From Actinomyces sp. (GTDB lineage Bacteria > Actinomycetota > Actinomycetes > Actinomycetales > Actinomycetaceae), in NCBI RefSeq assembly GCF_030530635.1, contig NZ_JAUMUL010000004.1, forward strand, positions 39,628 through 86,613: a stretch of 46,986 nt of DNA, in the 5' to 3' direction. How positions within the stretch are numbered: position 1 is the first letter of the stretch; each line of letters opens with the position of its first letter. The notes beneath the pieces are model-generated. The model was not told the DNA's origin. It saw only the letters and a list, made by a program, of their open reading frames with translations, and made no database searches. This document shows positions 1-5,893 of this stretch, piece after piece. Both the position numbers and the translations under genes were made by a program.

Positions 1-94
1 GCCCCCGGCAGACGCCGTCAACCGCCAACCCCCGGAGAAAAACAACATGGTGCCCGCCCCCACCACGGGTGGCCCGGCCCTCTTGTCATTGCGG

Positions 95-493
95 CTACGC
101 GCGGCTGACGGGACGGGGACGTGAGCGCCGGCGCGCCCGTCGGAGCAGCCACGCGGTTTCGATCGCCAGAATCACGTAAGAGGCGAACAGAAGCGTGAAA
201 CCAGCGCCGATCCCGGCCATCGGGTCCTCGTCGGTGACGATGGCACTTCCGGAGGTGAGCATTGAGAGCAGGAAGGCGATGATGAAGCACCAGGGCCGGC
301 GTAAGCCGGCACGCCGGTAGAGGCTGGTTGCCCACAGGGTGAACACGACGACCATGGCGCACAGGGCGGCGCGGCCGACGCCGGAGCCCTCCTGTCCCAC
401 CCGAGCGGTGGCCTCGGAGGTGTAGGACAGTACGACGAGGCCACCGACGAACAGCGCCATGACGGTCCGGATAGCGGTGGTGAGGAACAGCAT
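95..493 (-). CDS. small four-helix membrane protein of the element
   Basis: This 132-residue protein shows four hydrophobic stretches, near residues 5-24, 42-58, 66-86 and 92-115, and a basic arginine-rich tail that probably faces the cytoplasm. I do not recognise a family. The start is supported by an AAGGAGTG ribosome site shortly upstream of the ATG. It lies about 30 nt downstream of the RHH-like gene on the same strand, so it is probably part of the parA operon. Small membrane proteins of this kind are common cargo in actinobacterial integrative plasmids, but no function can be assigned. Confidence 0.6.
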   Translation of the reverse strand: MLFLTTAIRTVMALFVGGLVVLSYTSEATARVGQEGSGVGRAALCAMVVVFTLWATSLYRRAGLRRPWCFIIAFLLSMLTSGSAIVTDEDPMAGIGAGFTLLFASYVILAIETAWLLRRARRRSRPRPVSRA

Positions 494-522
494 TGCAGGG
501 ACACTCCTTCGGAAGGTCGGGT

Positions 523-1095
523 TCAGGTTCGGGGGCGGGGGCCGCGCGGTAGCCGACCGGTGAAGATGGGCACGTCAGCGCCGCCTGCGGCGTCTACTGT
601 GTGGGCGAGGGCTTCGACGATGAGGCTGGAGCGCGTGGTTGCCTGGCCGGCCATCGCCCGGGCGGCCACGGCATGGTCGAGCTGCTCAATGACAGTGCCG
701 GGCAGCCACACGCTGCGCTGACCGGACACCGACGCCGTATCTCGTTGCTGGTGGCCGGTACCGTCGACCTGGTCGAGGTAGGCGCTGACCGTCTGGGCGA
801 TCCACTCCTTCCACGCGAGCTGCTGACCTGTTGCGGTCGTGGAGCGCAGGTAGACGGTCTGCGCCCTCCCCCACGTTGCTGCGTCCACCCAGATGGTCAC
901 CGACCGGGCGGACACCGCAGTAGTGTCGGTTGTATTAGTTGTGTTGGTTGAGGCTTGCGCGGCAGCCTTCCGGCGCGGCGGCGTGTGCTTGCGCCGTGTG
1001 GCGGTTCTGCTGGTTGTTGGGGTTGTGTTGGTTGCGCCTTGGATGGCTTCGGCTTCACGCTCGGCGAGGCTCCGCCGGCGGGGTCGGGGACTCAT
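523..1095 (-). CDS. putative ribbon-helix-helix partner of ParA
   Basis: This 190-residue protein begins with a basic, Thr/Asn-rich low-complexity region (about residues 1-65). Two short segments follow that look like ribbon-helix-helix strands with helices: SVTIWVDAATW and, later, SVWLPGTVIEQLDHA. The start codon overlaps the parA stop by 4 nt (ATGA), so the two are translationally coupled. A small DNA-binding protein coupled behind a Walker ParA is the usual layout of plasmid partition systems, where it acts as centromere-binding protein. That role is inferred from position; the fold is judged by eye. The low-complexity part is encoded by ACA/ACC/AAC-rich DNA resembling the repeats upstream of parA. 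Confidence 0.6.
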   Translation of the reverse strand: MSPRPRRRSLAEREAEAIQGATNTTPTTSRTATRRKHTPPRRKAAAQASTNTTNTTDTTAVSARSVTIWVDAATWGRAQTVYLRSTTATGQQLAWKEWIAQTVSAYLDQVDGTGHQQRDTASVSGQRSVWLPGTVIEQLDHAVAARAMAGQATTRSSLIVEALAHTVDAAGGADVPIFTGRLPRGPRPRT

Positions 1096-1883
1096 GCCGC
1101 AACCTCCGTCCCGAGGATCGCCTGGAGCGCGTGGTGATAGTCGGCGGTGACAGGTGCGGTCGGGTCGTAGACGCTGACGGGCCGGCCGTCCATGTAGGCG
1201 TCACGGACCACGACGGCCTCCCGAACGGACGCGGTGACGCGGTCGCCGTAGGTGGCCTTTAGCTGCTGGAGGACCTCGCGGTCCAGGAGCCGACCCCGAC
1301 CGGCGACCGCGCCGGCACCGAACATGACGGGCACGATCCAGTCGATCCGGGCGCCGCGGTTGATGCGACGGCCTAGGCGTGCGTCGATGAGGGCCTGGAG
1401 GCGCTTGAGCTGGTCGAAGGCCTCCACCGTGGGAGTGACGGTCGCGATGATGGTGTCGGCGGCTGCCAGGCCGGCGAGGGACAGGGCCGCGACGGATGGG
1501 GGCGTGTCGATGACGACGTCATCCCACCGCCCGGCGACAGCGTCGGTGCGCAACTCGTCGCGCAGGAAGGTGATGAGGTCCCCGGGCGGTGCCGCCTCGA
1601 CGTCAGCCAAGGCGTGGCCGCCGACTGCGACGTCGACACCGTCGACCGCGGGGGCCGGCACGGCGGCCTCGGTCAGCTCGATGTCGCCGGCGAGGATGTC
1701 GGCCATGGTGCCAGCCACCTCGGTGGCCGGGGTGACGCCGAGCCTGCCGGTGAGGTTGCCCTGCTGGTCGAGGTCGAGCGCGAGGACCTTGCGGCCGGCG
1801 CGCGCTAGTGCTGCGACGATCTCGGCCGCGGTGGTGGTCTTGCCGACCCCACCTTTGGGTGTCGCGATGACGTAAATGGTCAT
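1092..1883 (-). CDS. parA: ParA-family partition ATPase
   Basis: This 263-residue protein has the deviant Walker A motif KGGVGKTT at residues 10-17, a DLDQQGN segment (A') and a VIDTPPS Walker B-like motif, all typical of ParA/Soj ATPases. These drive DNA partition by ATP-dependent polymerisation or gradient formation on the nucleoid. I place the start at the ATG at 1883 because AGGAGG lies 8 nt upstream; a longer reading to 1970 would run through the repeat region and add a Cys/Trp-rich segment unlike ParA. It heads the operon with the RHH-like gene. In an integrated element it probably stabilises an episomal or excised form. An orphan MinD/ParA role is less likely because no other such machinery is present. 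Confidence 0.9.
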   Translation of the reverse strand: MTIYVIATPKGGVGKTTTAAEIVAALARAGRKVLALDLDQQGNLTGRLGVTPATEVAGTMADILAGDIELTEAAVPAPAVDGVDVAVGGHALADVEAAPPGDLITFLRDELRTDAVAGRWDDVVIDTPPSVAALSLAGLAAADTIIATVTPTVEAFDQLKRLQALIDARLGRRINRGARIDWIVPVMFGAGAVAGRGRLLDREVLQQLKATYGDRVTASVREAVVVRDAYMDGRPVSVYDPTAPVTADYHHALQAILGTEVAA

Positions 1884-1910
1884 GTGTACGCCTCCTGTCG
1901 AACACATCCA

Positions 1911-1980
1911 GTGTAACACACACAACCAACAGATTACAGGCAATAACGATAACCAGCACAACAAACACAACCAACAGATC
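1911..1980. repeat. direct repeats upstream of parA, candidate centromere/operator
   Basis: The 15-mer ACACAACCAACAGAT occurs twice, at 1920-1934 and 1965-1979, 45 bp apart, in a markedly AT-richer stretch just upstream of the parA start. Related CAACCAACACAAC words recur inside the RHH-like gene on the opposite strand (935-950 and 1021-1034). Short repeats upstream of parA operons often serve as the centromere and autoregulatory operator bound by the RHH partner. The role is inference; the repeats are seen directly. Confidence 0.55.
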
Positions 1981-2060
1981 GAGGACGGGACGGCACCTAC
2001 ACCGTAGACCGGTAGGCAGGCCTACAAGGCTTGCCGCCGTTGCGTGTCGGTATCCGCTGC

Positions 2061-2066
2061 TACGCT
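2061..2066 (+). promoter_or_regulatory. candidate -10 box of small-peptide cassette, copy A
   Basis: TACGCT fits the TANNNT pattern of actinobacterial -10 elements and is conserved at the same place in copy B (5501-5506), inside the shared block CCGCTG(C/T)TACGCTG. A convincing -35 is not visible; GCG(T/C)GTCGGT is conserved upstream in both copies. Confidence 0.4.
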
Positions 2067-2083
2067 GGATCTGCTTCCTCCGG

Positions 2084-2145
2084 CACCTCCTCCCCGATCA
2101 CCTCATGGCGTTCTGTCGGGGAAGGAAGGAGTCAGGAAGGGGGTG
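2084..2145 (+). promoter_or_regulatory. structured leader that can sequester the RBS, copy A
   Basis: CACCTCCT (2084-2091) can pair over 8 bp, with one G-U, with AGGGGGTG (2138-2145), the ribosome site of the peptide gene. Nested in this stem, TCCCCGA (2091-2097) pairs with TCGGGGA (2116-2122). Copy B keeps both stems although the bases differ, which suggests the RNA fold is maintained. Such a leader would keep translation off unless opened. Confidence 0.55.
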
Positions 2146-2151
2146 AGGGCC

Positions 2152-2292
2152 ATGTCGAAGCCGAAAGGCGGACATGCAAAAGGCTGGAAGGACGAAGAAG
2201 AGGCCCGGCAGACGAGCGAGCGGATCACTGCGATCGCTCATCTAATCCGGGCCATTAGCGTTCTTCTGGACGCCCTCCGCGGTTGGTTCTAG
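2152..2292 (+). CDS. 46-aa amphipathic peptide, copy A (type I toxin-like?)
   Basis: The peptide starts MSKPKGGHAKGWK, a strongly basic head, and ends in a hydrophobic/amphipathic helix of about 20 residues (AHLIRAISVLLDALRGWF). A second copy at 5590-5733 shares the head (KPKG-H) and the AHLIRAI-VL-DAL core, so selection at protein level is likely. I chose this ATG, not the upstream one at 2044, because it aligns with the copy B start and follows a purine-rich ribosome site. The gene is monocistronic, between a -10-like box and a strong hairpin. Size, charge and the RBS-sequestering leader recall type I toxins or leaderless bacteriocins. No antisense RNA is proven and the function is unknown. 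Confidence 0.6.
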   Translation: MSKPKGGHAKGWKDEEEARQTSERITAIAHLIRAISVLLDALRGWF

Positions 2293-2308
2293 ATGAGCCT
2301 TCCGCATC

Positions 2309-2342
2309 GGGGAGTCATCCGGTTGCCGCCGGGTGGCTCCCC
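2309..2342 (+). terminator. hairpin terminator after peptide copy A
   Basis: GGGGAGTCATCCGG (2309-2322) pairs with CCGGGTGGCTCCCC (2329-2342), a 14-bp stem with two G-U pairs and a 6-nt loop, followed by TCTATT. The same hairpin closes copy B. Confidence 0.75.
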
Positions 2343-2348
2343 TCTATT

Positions 2349-2400
2349 GTGCCCGCGGCTGGCCGGGCTGGCAAGCCTGTCCGGCGAGCCAAATAGGCAC
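2349..2400. repeat. second stem-loop after copy A
   Basis: GTGCCC at 2349 and GGCAC ending at 2400 bracket a GC-rich inner region containing GCTGGCAAGCC and GCGAGCC. It corresponds to the much more regular nested hairpin at 5787-5826. It may also serve as terminator for the convergent integrase gene or as a recombination site. Confidence 0.45.
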
Positions 2401-2416
2401 ACGATGGGTCGGGTTG

Positions 2417-3265
2417 TCACACGGTCGGTCGGGGGTGCAGGAGGTTGAGGGCGGCGCGTTGCTGGTCGTCGTCGACGCCGAGGTAGCGGCCGGTAGTGGC
2501 GAGTGACTCGTGGCGCATGAGGGTCTGGACTACGCGGCTGTCGGCGCCGGCGCGCAGGAGTGAGGTGGCGAAGTAGTGGCGTAGCTGGTGGGCACTGGCG
2601 TTGACTCCGGCGCGGGCGAATGCTCGGGAGATGACGGTGCCGACGGTCTTGGCCTTCACCGGCTGGTCTTCGGTCTGGGAGGGGAACCAGTATCCGGGTG
2701 GGTAGTCGGAGGCCTGGTCGAGGATCACCGGGTGGGCGGGCAGGATGTCGTCGCGGCCGCCCTTGCCTGCTACGTGGAGTGTGCCGGCTACGGTGTCGAT
2801 GTCGGTGCCGCGGATGCAGGCGATCTCGTGGATTCTGAGGCCGGCGTATGCGCCGAGGAGAATCTTGGTGCGTGTGGTTGGGCGCAGTGGGAGGGCGAGG
2901 ACGGCGTCGAGCTGGGCGTCGGTGATGGGTCTGGGACGGGTTGCGGGTACGCGGGGACGTGGGACGCGCATGGTCGGGTCGTCGTCCCGGGCGCCGGTGA
3001 GGACGAGCCAGCGGGTCCAGGCTCGGGTGATTGAGTAGTAGGCGTCGCGGGTGGCTGGTGAGGGCAGCTGAGCGAGCCAGGCGCTGAGTGTGCGGCTGGT
3101 TAGTGCTGCGGGGTCGATGCCGGTGTCACGGGCGAGCTGGGTGATGACGCGGACGCGCTCGGTGATGGTGCGTGGGGACAGTCCTTGTCCTCGCATGCTG
3201 TCGGCCCAGGCGTCGATGAGGAGTGCGGGCGCTTCGGTTGGGGTAACGATTCGGAGGTGAGTCAT
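2417..3265 (-). CDS. tyrosine recombinase (phage/ICE-type integrase)
   Basis: This 282-residue protein has an N-terminal SAM-like core-binding domain (about 10-95) and a catalytic domain with the full set of residues: Arg144 (GLRIHE), Lys168 (GKGG), His226 and Arg229 (HQLRH), His252 (RHESL) and nucleophile Tyr261 (GRYLG). It is short, like XerC/D, and lacks the N-terminal arm-binding domain of lambda-type integrases. It lies 72 bp downstream of the methyltransferase on the same strand and about 2 kb from the tRNA fragment. It most likely integrates and excises the element at that tRNA. A resolvase role for multimers is the alternative. Confidence 0.9.
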   Translation of the reverse strand: MTHLRIVTPTEAPALLIDAWADSMRGQGLSPRTITERVRVITQLARDTGIDPAALTSRTLSAWLAQLPSPATRDAYYSITRAWTRWLVLTGARDDDPTMRVPRPRVPATRPRPITDAQLDAVLALPLRPTTRTKILLGAYAGLRIHEIACIRGTDIDTVAGTLHVAGKGGRDDILPAHPVILDQASDYPPGYWFPSQTEDQPVKAKTVGTVISRAFARAGVNASAHQLRHYFATSLLRAGADSRVVQTLMRHESLATTGRYLGVDDDQQRAALNLLHPRPTV

Positions 3266-3337
3266 CGCTTCAGCGTGGCTCGCTCGGTGGCCGTGAGGCA
3301 GGCAAACTGCCTGAGCATTGTCGGCCTGCTCTTCGAA

Positions 3338-4429
3338 TCAGGCTTTTAGAATTTGGCGGGCGATGGCGGCGCCCAGGGGGATGGGGACGGCATTGCCGAT
3401 CTGGCGGGCGATCGCGGTGCGGGAGCCGATGAAGCGGTGCGTGTCGGGGAAGCCCTGCAGGAGGGCGGCCTCGTAGTGGGTGATGGCGCGGTGCTCCACG
3501 GGGTGCAGGTAGCGGCCCTTCTCAGGCTTGAAGAACTCGGTGCGGATGGTGACCGAGGGTCTGTCCCAGTGCAGGCGTCCCATGACGTCCATGGAGCCGG
3601 TGGTGTGCCGCAGCCAGCAGGGCGCCTTCAGGTCGTCCGGGAGGTCGGCCCGGTTACCGCCCTCGGGGATGTTCTCGAAGCGTTCCAGAGACTTGGGCGT
3701 GTAGTGCCGCGACACGTGCAGCTCGCGCGGGGAGAAGGCCCCGGGAACCTCCCGCGACCCCACCTGCGTGCGGACCTCGTCGAAGCGCGCGTCCATGTCC
3801 GGTCTCGCGGGCACGCCCCGCAGCGCGTCCCGCACCGTCTCATAGGGCTTCAGATCATCGTTCCCGTTGGGGCTGTGCGTGGGTTCCGGGAAGCCGGGCG
3901 CGGTCATGTCCCTGCGGTGCCCGATGAGGACGGCGCGCTTGCGCGTCTGCGGGGCGCCGTAGTCGGCCGCGTTCAGCACGCGGAAGTCGAATGAGTAGTC
4001 CTCCAGGAACCCGCCGGGACTGGTGGCGCCCAGGAAGTCCCGGTACTGGGGGGACTTGCCGAAGGCGGGAACGTTCTCCACCACGAAGAACTTGGGCTCG
4101 GCCCTCTTGATGACCTGCGCGTACTGCTCCCAGAGCCTATTGCGCTCGTCCTCCGCGTCCTGCTTGCCGAGGGTGCTGAACCCCTGGCACGGCGGGCCGC
4201 CGACGACGACGTCGATCCCGCTCGGCACCGCGTCCTCGGCGAGCCAGTCCTGGATCGGGCCGGCGTAGACGTCCGTCTCGGGGAAGGTCGCGTGGTAGGA
4301 GGCGGCGGCGTAGGGGTCCATCTCCACCGCGGCGACGCTCCGGAAGCGGTCCGACGCCTCGTGGAGGCCCGCGGTCAGTCCCCCGGCCCCCGCGAAGAGG
4401 TCGAGGACGCGGATCATAGTCGAACCCAC
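3338..4429 (-). CDS. DNA (cytosine-5) methyltransferase
   Basis: This 363-residue protein transfers methyl groups from SAM to C5 of cytosine in DNA. Motif I FAGAGG lies at residues 12-17, motif IV PCQGFS at 80-85 with catalytic Cys81, motif VI ENV at 118-120, then QTRKR (VIII) and QIGNAVP (X) near the C-terminus. The variable target-recognition region lies between VIII and X. The GTG start at 4429 follows GAGGG, which overlaps the upstream gene's stop; an ATG at 4417 is an alternative. No restriction endonuclease is recognisable, so it may protect the element from host restriction, or one of the tiny upstream genes may be its partner. Confidence 0.93.
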   Translation of the reverse strand: MGSTMIRVLDLFAGAGGLTAGLHEASDRFRSVAAVEMDPYAAASYHATFPETDVYAGPIQDWLAEDAVPSGIDVVVGGPPCQGFSTLGKQDAEDERNRLWEQYAQVIKRAEPKFFVVENVPAFGKSPQYRDFLGATSPGGFLEDYSFDFRVLNAADYGAPQTRKRAVLIGHRRDMTAPGFPEPTHSPNGNDDLKPYETVRDALRGVPARPDMDARFDEVRTQVGSREVPGAFSPRELHVSRHYTPKSLERFENIPEGGNRADLPDDLKAPCWLRHTTGSMDVMGRLHWDRPSVTIRTEFFKPEKGRYLHPVEHRAITHYEAALLQGFPDTHRFIGSRTAIARQIGNAVPIPLGAAIARQILKA

Positions 4430-4435
4430 GGTGTC

Positions 4436-4642
4436 TTAGCCCTCAGTGATGAGCGTGATCGTGCGGCTAGTCAGGTGGTCTAGCGCCTCGGCGCCGGCGA
4501 GTTCCTGGAGTAGGCGGTCGCGCTCAGGCGCACTGAGATCACCGCCAGACAGTGAGCTGCGTAGTTCGGTGACAACTTGCTCCATGGCGTAGGTCAGTAG
4601 GCACTGTTGTTCGAATGTCAAGTGGTTAGCTCGCAACGGCAT
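4436..4642 (-). CDS. 68-aa soluble helical protein
   Basis: This is a small, soluble, helical protein beginning MPLRANHLTFEQQ. Its segment LTFEQQCLLTYAMEQVV resembles LSLAQQLLLIEAVNEMA of the 39-aa protein at 5125-5244, suggesting homology. The ATG comes 5 nt after the upstream stop, and its own stop overlaps the ribosome site of the methyltransferase 6 nt downstream, so expression is tightly coupled to both neighbours. I recognise no family. An interaction partner of the methyltransferase or of the membrane proteins is possible but unproven. Confidence 0.6.
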   Translation of the reverse strand: MPLRANHLTFEQQCLLTYAMEQVVTELRSSLSGGDLSAPERDRLLQELAGAEALDHLTSRTITLITEG

Positions 4643-4647
4643 GATTC

Positions 4648-4872
4648 TTATCCAATCTCTTGCGTGGTCGTAGCGGTCGGAGTGGCGGGCGTGTTGTCTG
4701 GGACGATGCGGTTGCCCGGTTCGAGGATGATGACCAGCAGAACGAGCACGAGGACCCCTATAAGAATTGCGTATGCGGTCCGTTCCGTGGCGTGGTGGGC
4801 CAGCCAGTTGGCGCCGGCGGTGAGCGCGATCATGGTTGCGAGTACGAGCACGACGGCGACGAAGATGATCAT
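4648..4872 (-). CDS. 74-aa two-helix membrane protein
   Basis: Two hydrophobic segments (about residues 1-20 and 33-51) are separated by a short loop, NWLAHHATERTA, and followed by a Pro/Thr-rich tail. The start is supported by AAGGAG 8 nt upstream, formed by the last codons of the preceding gene. The overall plan, two helices plus a Thr/Pro tail, matches the neighbour at 4880-5113. Function unknown. Confidence 0.6.
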   Translation of the reverse strand: MIIFVAVVLVLATMIALTAGANWLAHHATERTAYAILIGVLVLVLLVIILEPGNRIVPDNTPATPTATTTQEIG

Positions 4873-4879
4873 TGTTGGT

Positions 4880-5113
4880 TCACTCCTTGGGTGTGGCAGT
4901 GGCGGTCGGGGTGATACTGTCGACGGTCGTGACGGTCGTGATCGCCGTCTTGCAGACCTGCCAGAACTGCCAAAGGGTCGCTGCCAGGATGACTATCAAG
5001 GCCACGACGAAGAGTGCTTCGCATACGCGTCTGACACGATCGGAGAAGGTGGCGCTTCCGATGAACCCAAACACGATGATGGCGCAGTAGGCTGGGACAA
5101 TAATGAGTGCCAC
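4880..5113 (-). CDS. 77-aa two-helix membrane protein
   Basis: I place the start at the GTG at 5113, 8 nt after AAGGAA, instead of the longer reading to 5167, which would run through the upstream 39-aa gene. The protein has hydrophobic segments at about residues 1-19 and 31-50, a WQFWQVCK stretch and a Thr-rich tail ending in PTATATPKE. It follows the 39-aa gene and is followed after 7 nt by the 74-aa membrane protein. It may form a membrane complex with that protein. No family recognised. Confidence 0.55.
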   Translation of the reverse strand: MALIIVPAYCAIIVFGFIGSATFSDRVRRVCEALFVVALIVILAATLWQFWQVCKTAITTVTTVDSITPTATATPKE

Positions 5114-5124
5114 TGTGGTGTTCC

Positions 5125-5244
5125 TTACCGGTTGCAGGTATGACCGATGACAGCGATGCGGTCGCACACGTGGAAGGCCATCTCGTTGACGGCCTCTATC
5201 AGCAGTAGCTGCTGTGCGAGGCTCAGGGTGGTCGTTTTTGTCAT
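5125..5244 (-). CDS. 39-aa soluble peptide, first gene of the methyltransferase operon
   Basis: The reading frame starts MTKTTTLSLAQQ and ends HTCNR. It is preceded by GGGAGGT 6 nt before the ATG, and its stop overlaps the AAGGAA ribosome site of the next gene. The helical LSLAQQLLLIEAVNEMA part resembles the 68-aa protein two genes on. Coupled spacing throughout suggests one operon: 39 aa, 77 aa, 74 aa, 68 aa, methyltransferase, perhaps integrase. Function unknown. Confidence 0.5.
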   Translation of the reverse strand: MTKTTTLSLAQQLLLIEAVNEMAFHVCDRIAVIGHTCNR

Positions 5245-5317
5245 GACGCTACCTCCCGGAGATCGGCGAGTTGGATTACCTCGCAGGGTTCGTCCGTGTC
5301 TTCGACCTCAGGATGGT

Positions 5318-5361
5318 CTTCGGAGCAGAAGGTCGCAGGTTCGAATCCTGTCCGGGGCACC
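5318..5361 (+). other. truncated tRNA-Arg 3' end, candidate att site
   Basis: From CTTCGGA (an anticodon loop that would hold anticodon TCG) the sequence reads as a tRNA 3' half: GCAGA stem, AGGTC variable loop, GCAGG-TTCGAAT-CCTGT T-arm, acceptor strand CCGGGGC, discriminator A and CC. The 5' anticodon stem and a GCCCCGG acceptor strand are absent upstream, so this is not a functional tRNA. A break in the anticodon loop fits a tyrosine-recombinase crossover site. The assignment to Arg(TCG) rests on the loop alone. Confidence 0.75.
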
Positions 5362-5367
5362 GGCCCC

Positions 5368-5401
5368 GAGCCCCCGCCCGACCCCGAGTCGGCGGGGGCT
5401 C
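5368..5401 (+). terminator. terminator following the tRNA fragment
   Basis: GAGCCCCCGCC (5368-5378) pairs perfectly with GGCGGGGGCTC (5391-5401) around a 12-nt loop, 6 nt after the tRNA CC end. It is probably the original terminator of the disrupted tRNA gene. Confidence 0.7.
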
Positions 5402-5500
5402 CGTCGATCCTGAGGGTTGCTGTACACAATGCCCCCGAGTCCCCGGCAGCTCAAGGCACCGTCGCCAACCGGGGCACGGTCGCGCGTCGGTGGCCGCTGT

Positions 5501-5506
5501 TACGCT
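5501..5506 (+). promoter_or_regulatory. candidate -10 box of small-peptide cassette, copy B
   Basis: TACGCT is conserved with copy A (2061-2066), including flanking bases. The rest of 5245-5589 holds only the tRNA fragment, its terminator and this leader; I see no gene there. Confidence 0.4.
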
Positions 5507-5523
5507 GAACATGCCTTTTTCGG

Positions 5524-5583
5524 CACCTCCTCTCGGAACATTCAATGTCCTTGGCCGAGAAGGTAGGAGCCAGGAAGGAGGTG
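5524..5583 (+). promoter_or_regulatory. structured leader that can sequester the RBS, copy B
   Basis: CACCTCCT (5524-5531) is perfectly complementary to AGGAGGTG (5576-5583), the ribosome site 6 nt before the ATG. Nested inside, TCTCGG (5531-5536) pairs with CCGAGA (5555-5560). The inner stem differs in sequence from copy A but still pairs, which is compensatory change. Confidence 0.6.
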
Positions 5584-5589
5584 GGGGCC

Positions 5590-5733
5590 ATGCCCAAGCC
5601 GAAAGGCCGACATGTCAAAGTCCGAAAGGGCAAGGGAATGGCCCGGAAGCTGAGCGAAGTGATTGAGTCAACCGCTCATCTGATCCGGGCCATTGGTGTC
5701 CTTGTGGATGCCCTCAGCAGGTGGCTCAACTGA
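5590..5733 (+). CDS. 47-aa amphipathic peptide, copy B (type I toxin-like?)
   Basis: This is the paralogue of the peptide at 2152-2292, beginning MPKPKGRHVKVRK and ending in a helix STAHLIRAIGVLVDALSRW. It has a near-perfect ribosome site (AAGGAGGTG) that its own leader can mask. The N-terminus is very basic and the C-terminal helix hydrophobic, as expected for a membrane-active peptide. Unlike copy A it lies outside the tRNA fragment, in what should be chromosomal DNA or an older element. It stands alone between a -10-like box and a hairpin terminator. I do not recognise a family. Confidence 0.6.
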   Translation: MPKPKGRHVKVRKGKGMARKLSEVIESTAHLIRAIGVLVDALSRWLN

Positions 5734-5745
5734 ACCGCCTGCCTT

Positions 5746-5780
5746 GGGGAGTCATCCGGGTACCATCCGGGTGGCTCCCC
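5746..5780 (+). terminator. hairpin terminator after peptide copy B
   Basis: GGGGAGTCATCCGG (5746-5759) pairs with CCGGGTGGCTCCCC (5767-5780), loop 7 nt, followed by TCTATT. The stem is identical to copy A while the loop differs. Confidence 0.75.
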
Positions 5781-5786
5781 TCTATT

Positions 5787-5826
5787 GTGCCCGTCGGCTT
5801 GCCAGGCTGGCAAGCCAAATGGGCAC
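5787..5826. repeat. nested inverted repeat after copy B
   Basis: An outer pair, GTGCCC (5787-5792) and GGGCAC (5821-5826), encloses an inner perfect pair, GGCTTGCCA (5796-5804) and TGGCAAGCC (5808-5816). It may be a bidirectional terminator for the peptide and the convergent esterase gene, or a recombination site. Confidence 0.55.
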
Positions 5827-5893
5827 AAAACAGGTCGGGTGGTCACACGTCGGGGCGGGGCTTCACCGTTGCCCGCACGCTACCGCACTGCGC

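Larger units (their letters stand above)
1..5361. mobile_element. right end of an integrated plasmid-like element (putative ICE/IME)
   Basis: The segment carries partition-type genes (ParA and an RHH-like protein), a tyrosine recombinase with all catalytic residues, a C5 DNA methyltransferase and several tiny genes of unknown function. It ends at a 44-nt duplicate of a tRNA 3' end (5318-5361) that has no 5' half nearby. Tyrosine recombinases commonly insert elements into tRNA 3' ends, leaving a displaced 3' fragment on the far side. The fragment here is followed by a tRNA-type terminator, so the element should lie to its left, with the intact tRNA left of the window. No conjugation or replication gene is visible in this part. 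The left boundary is not seen, and an old remnant is also possible. Confidence 0.6.

Noticed and set aside
601..951. 116-aa plus-strand frame
   Set aside because: It is the antisense of the RHH-like gene and has no ribosome site or family resemblance.
5241..5429. 62-aa minus-strand frame containing RTGFEPATF
   Set aside because: The GFEPATF string is the reverse reading of a tRNA T-arm, a known annotation artefact. Its end does overlap the 39-aa gene start, but no start with a ribosome site is seen inside the element part.
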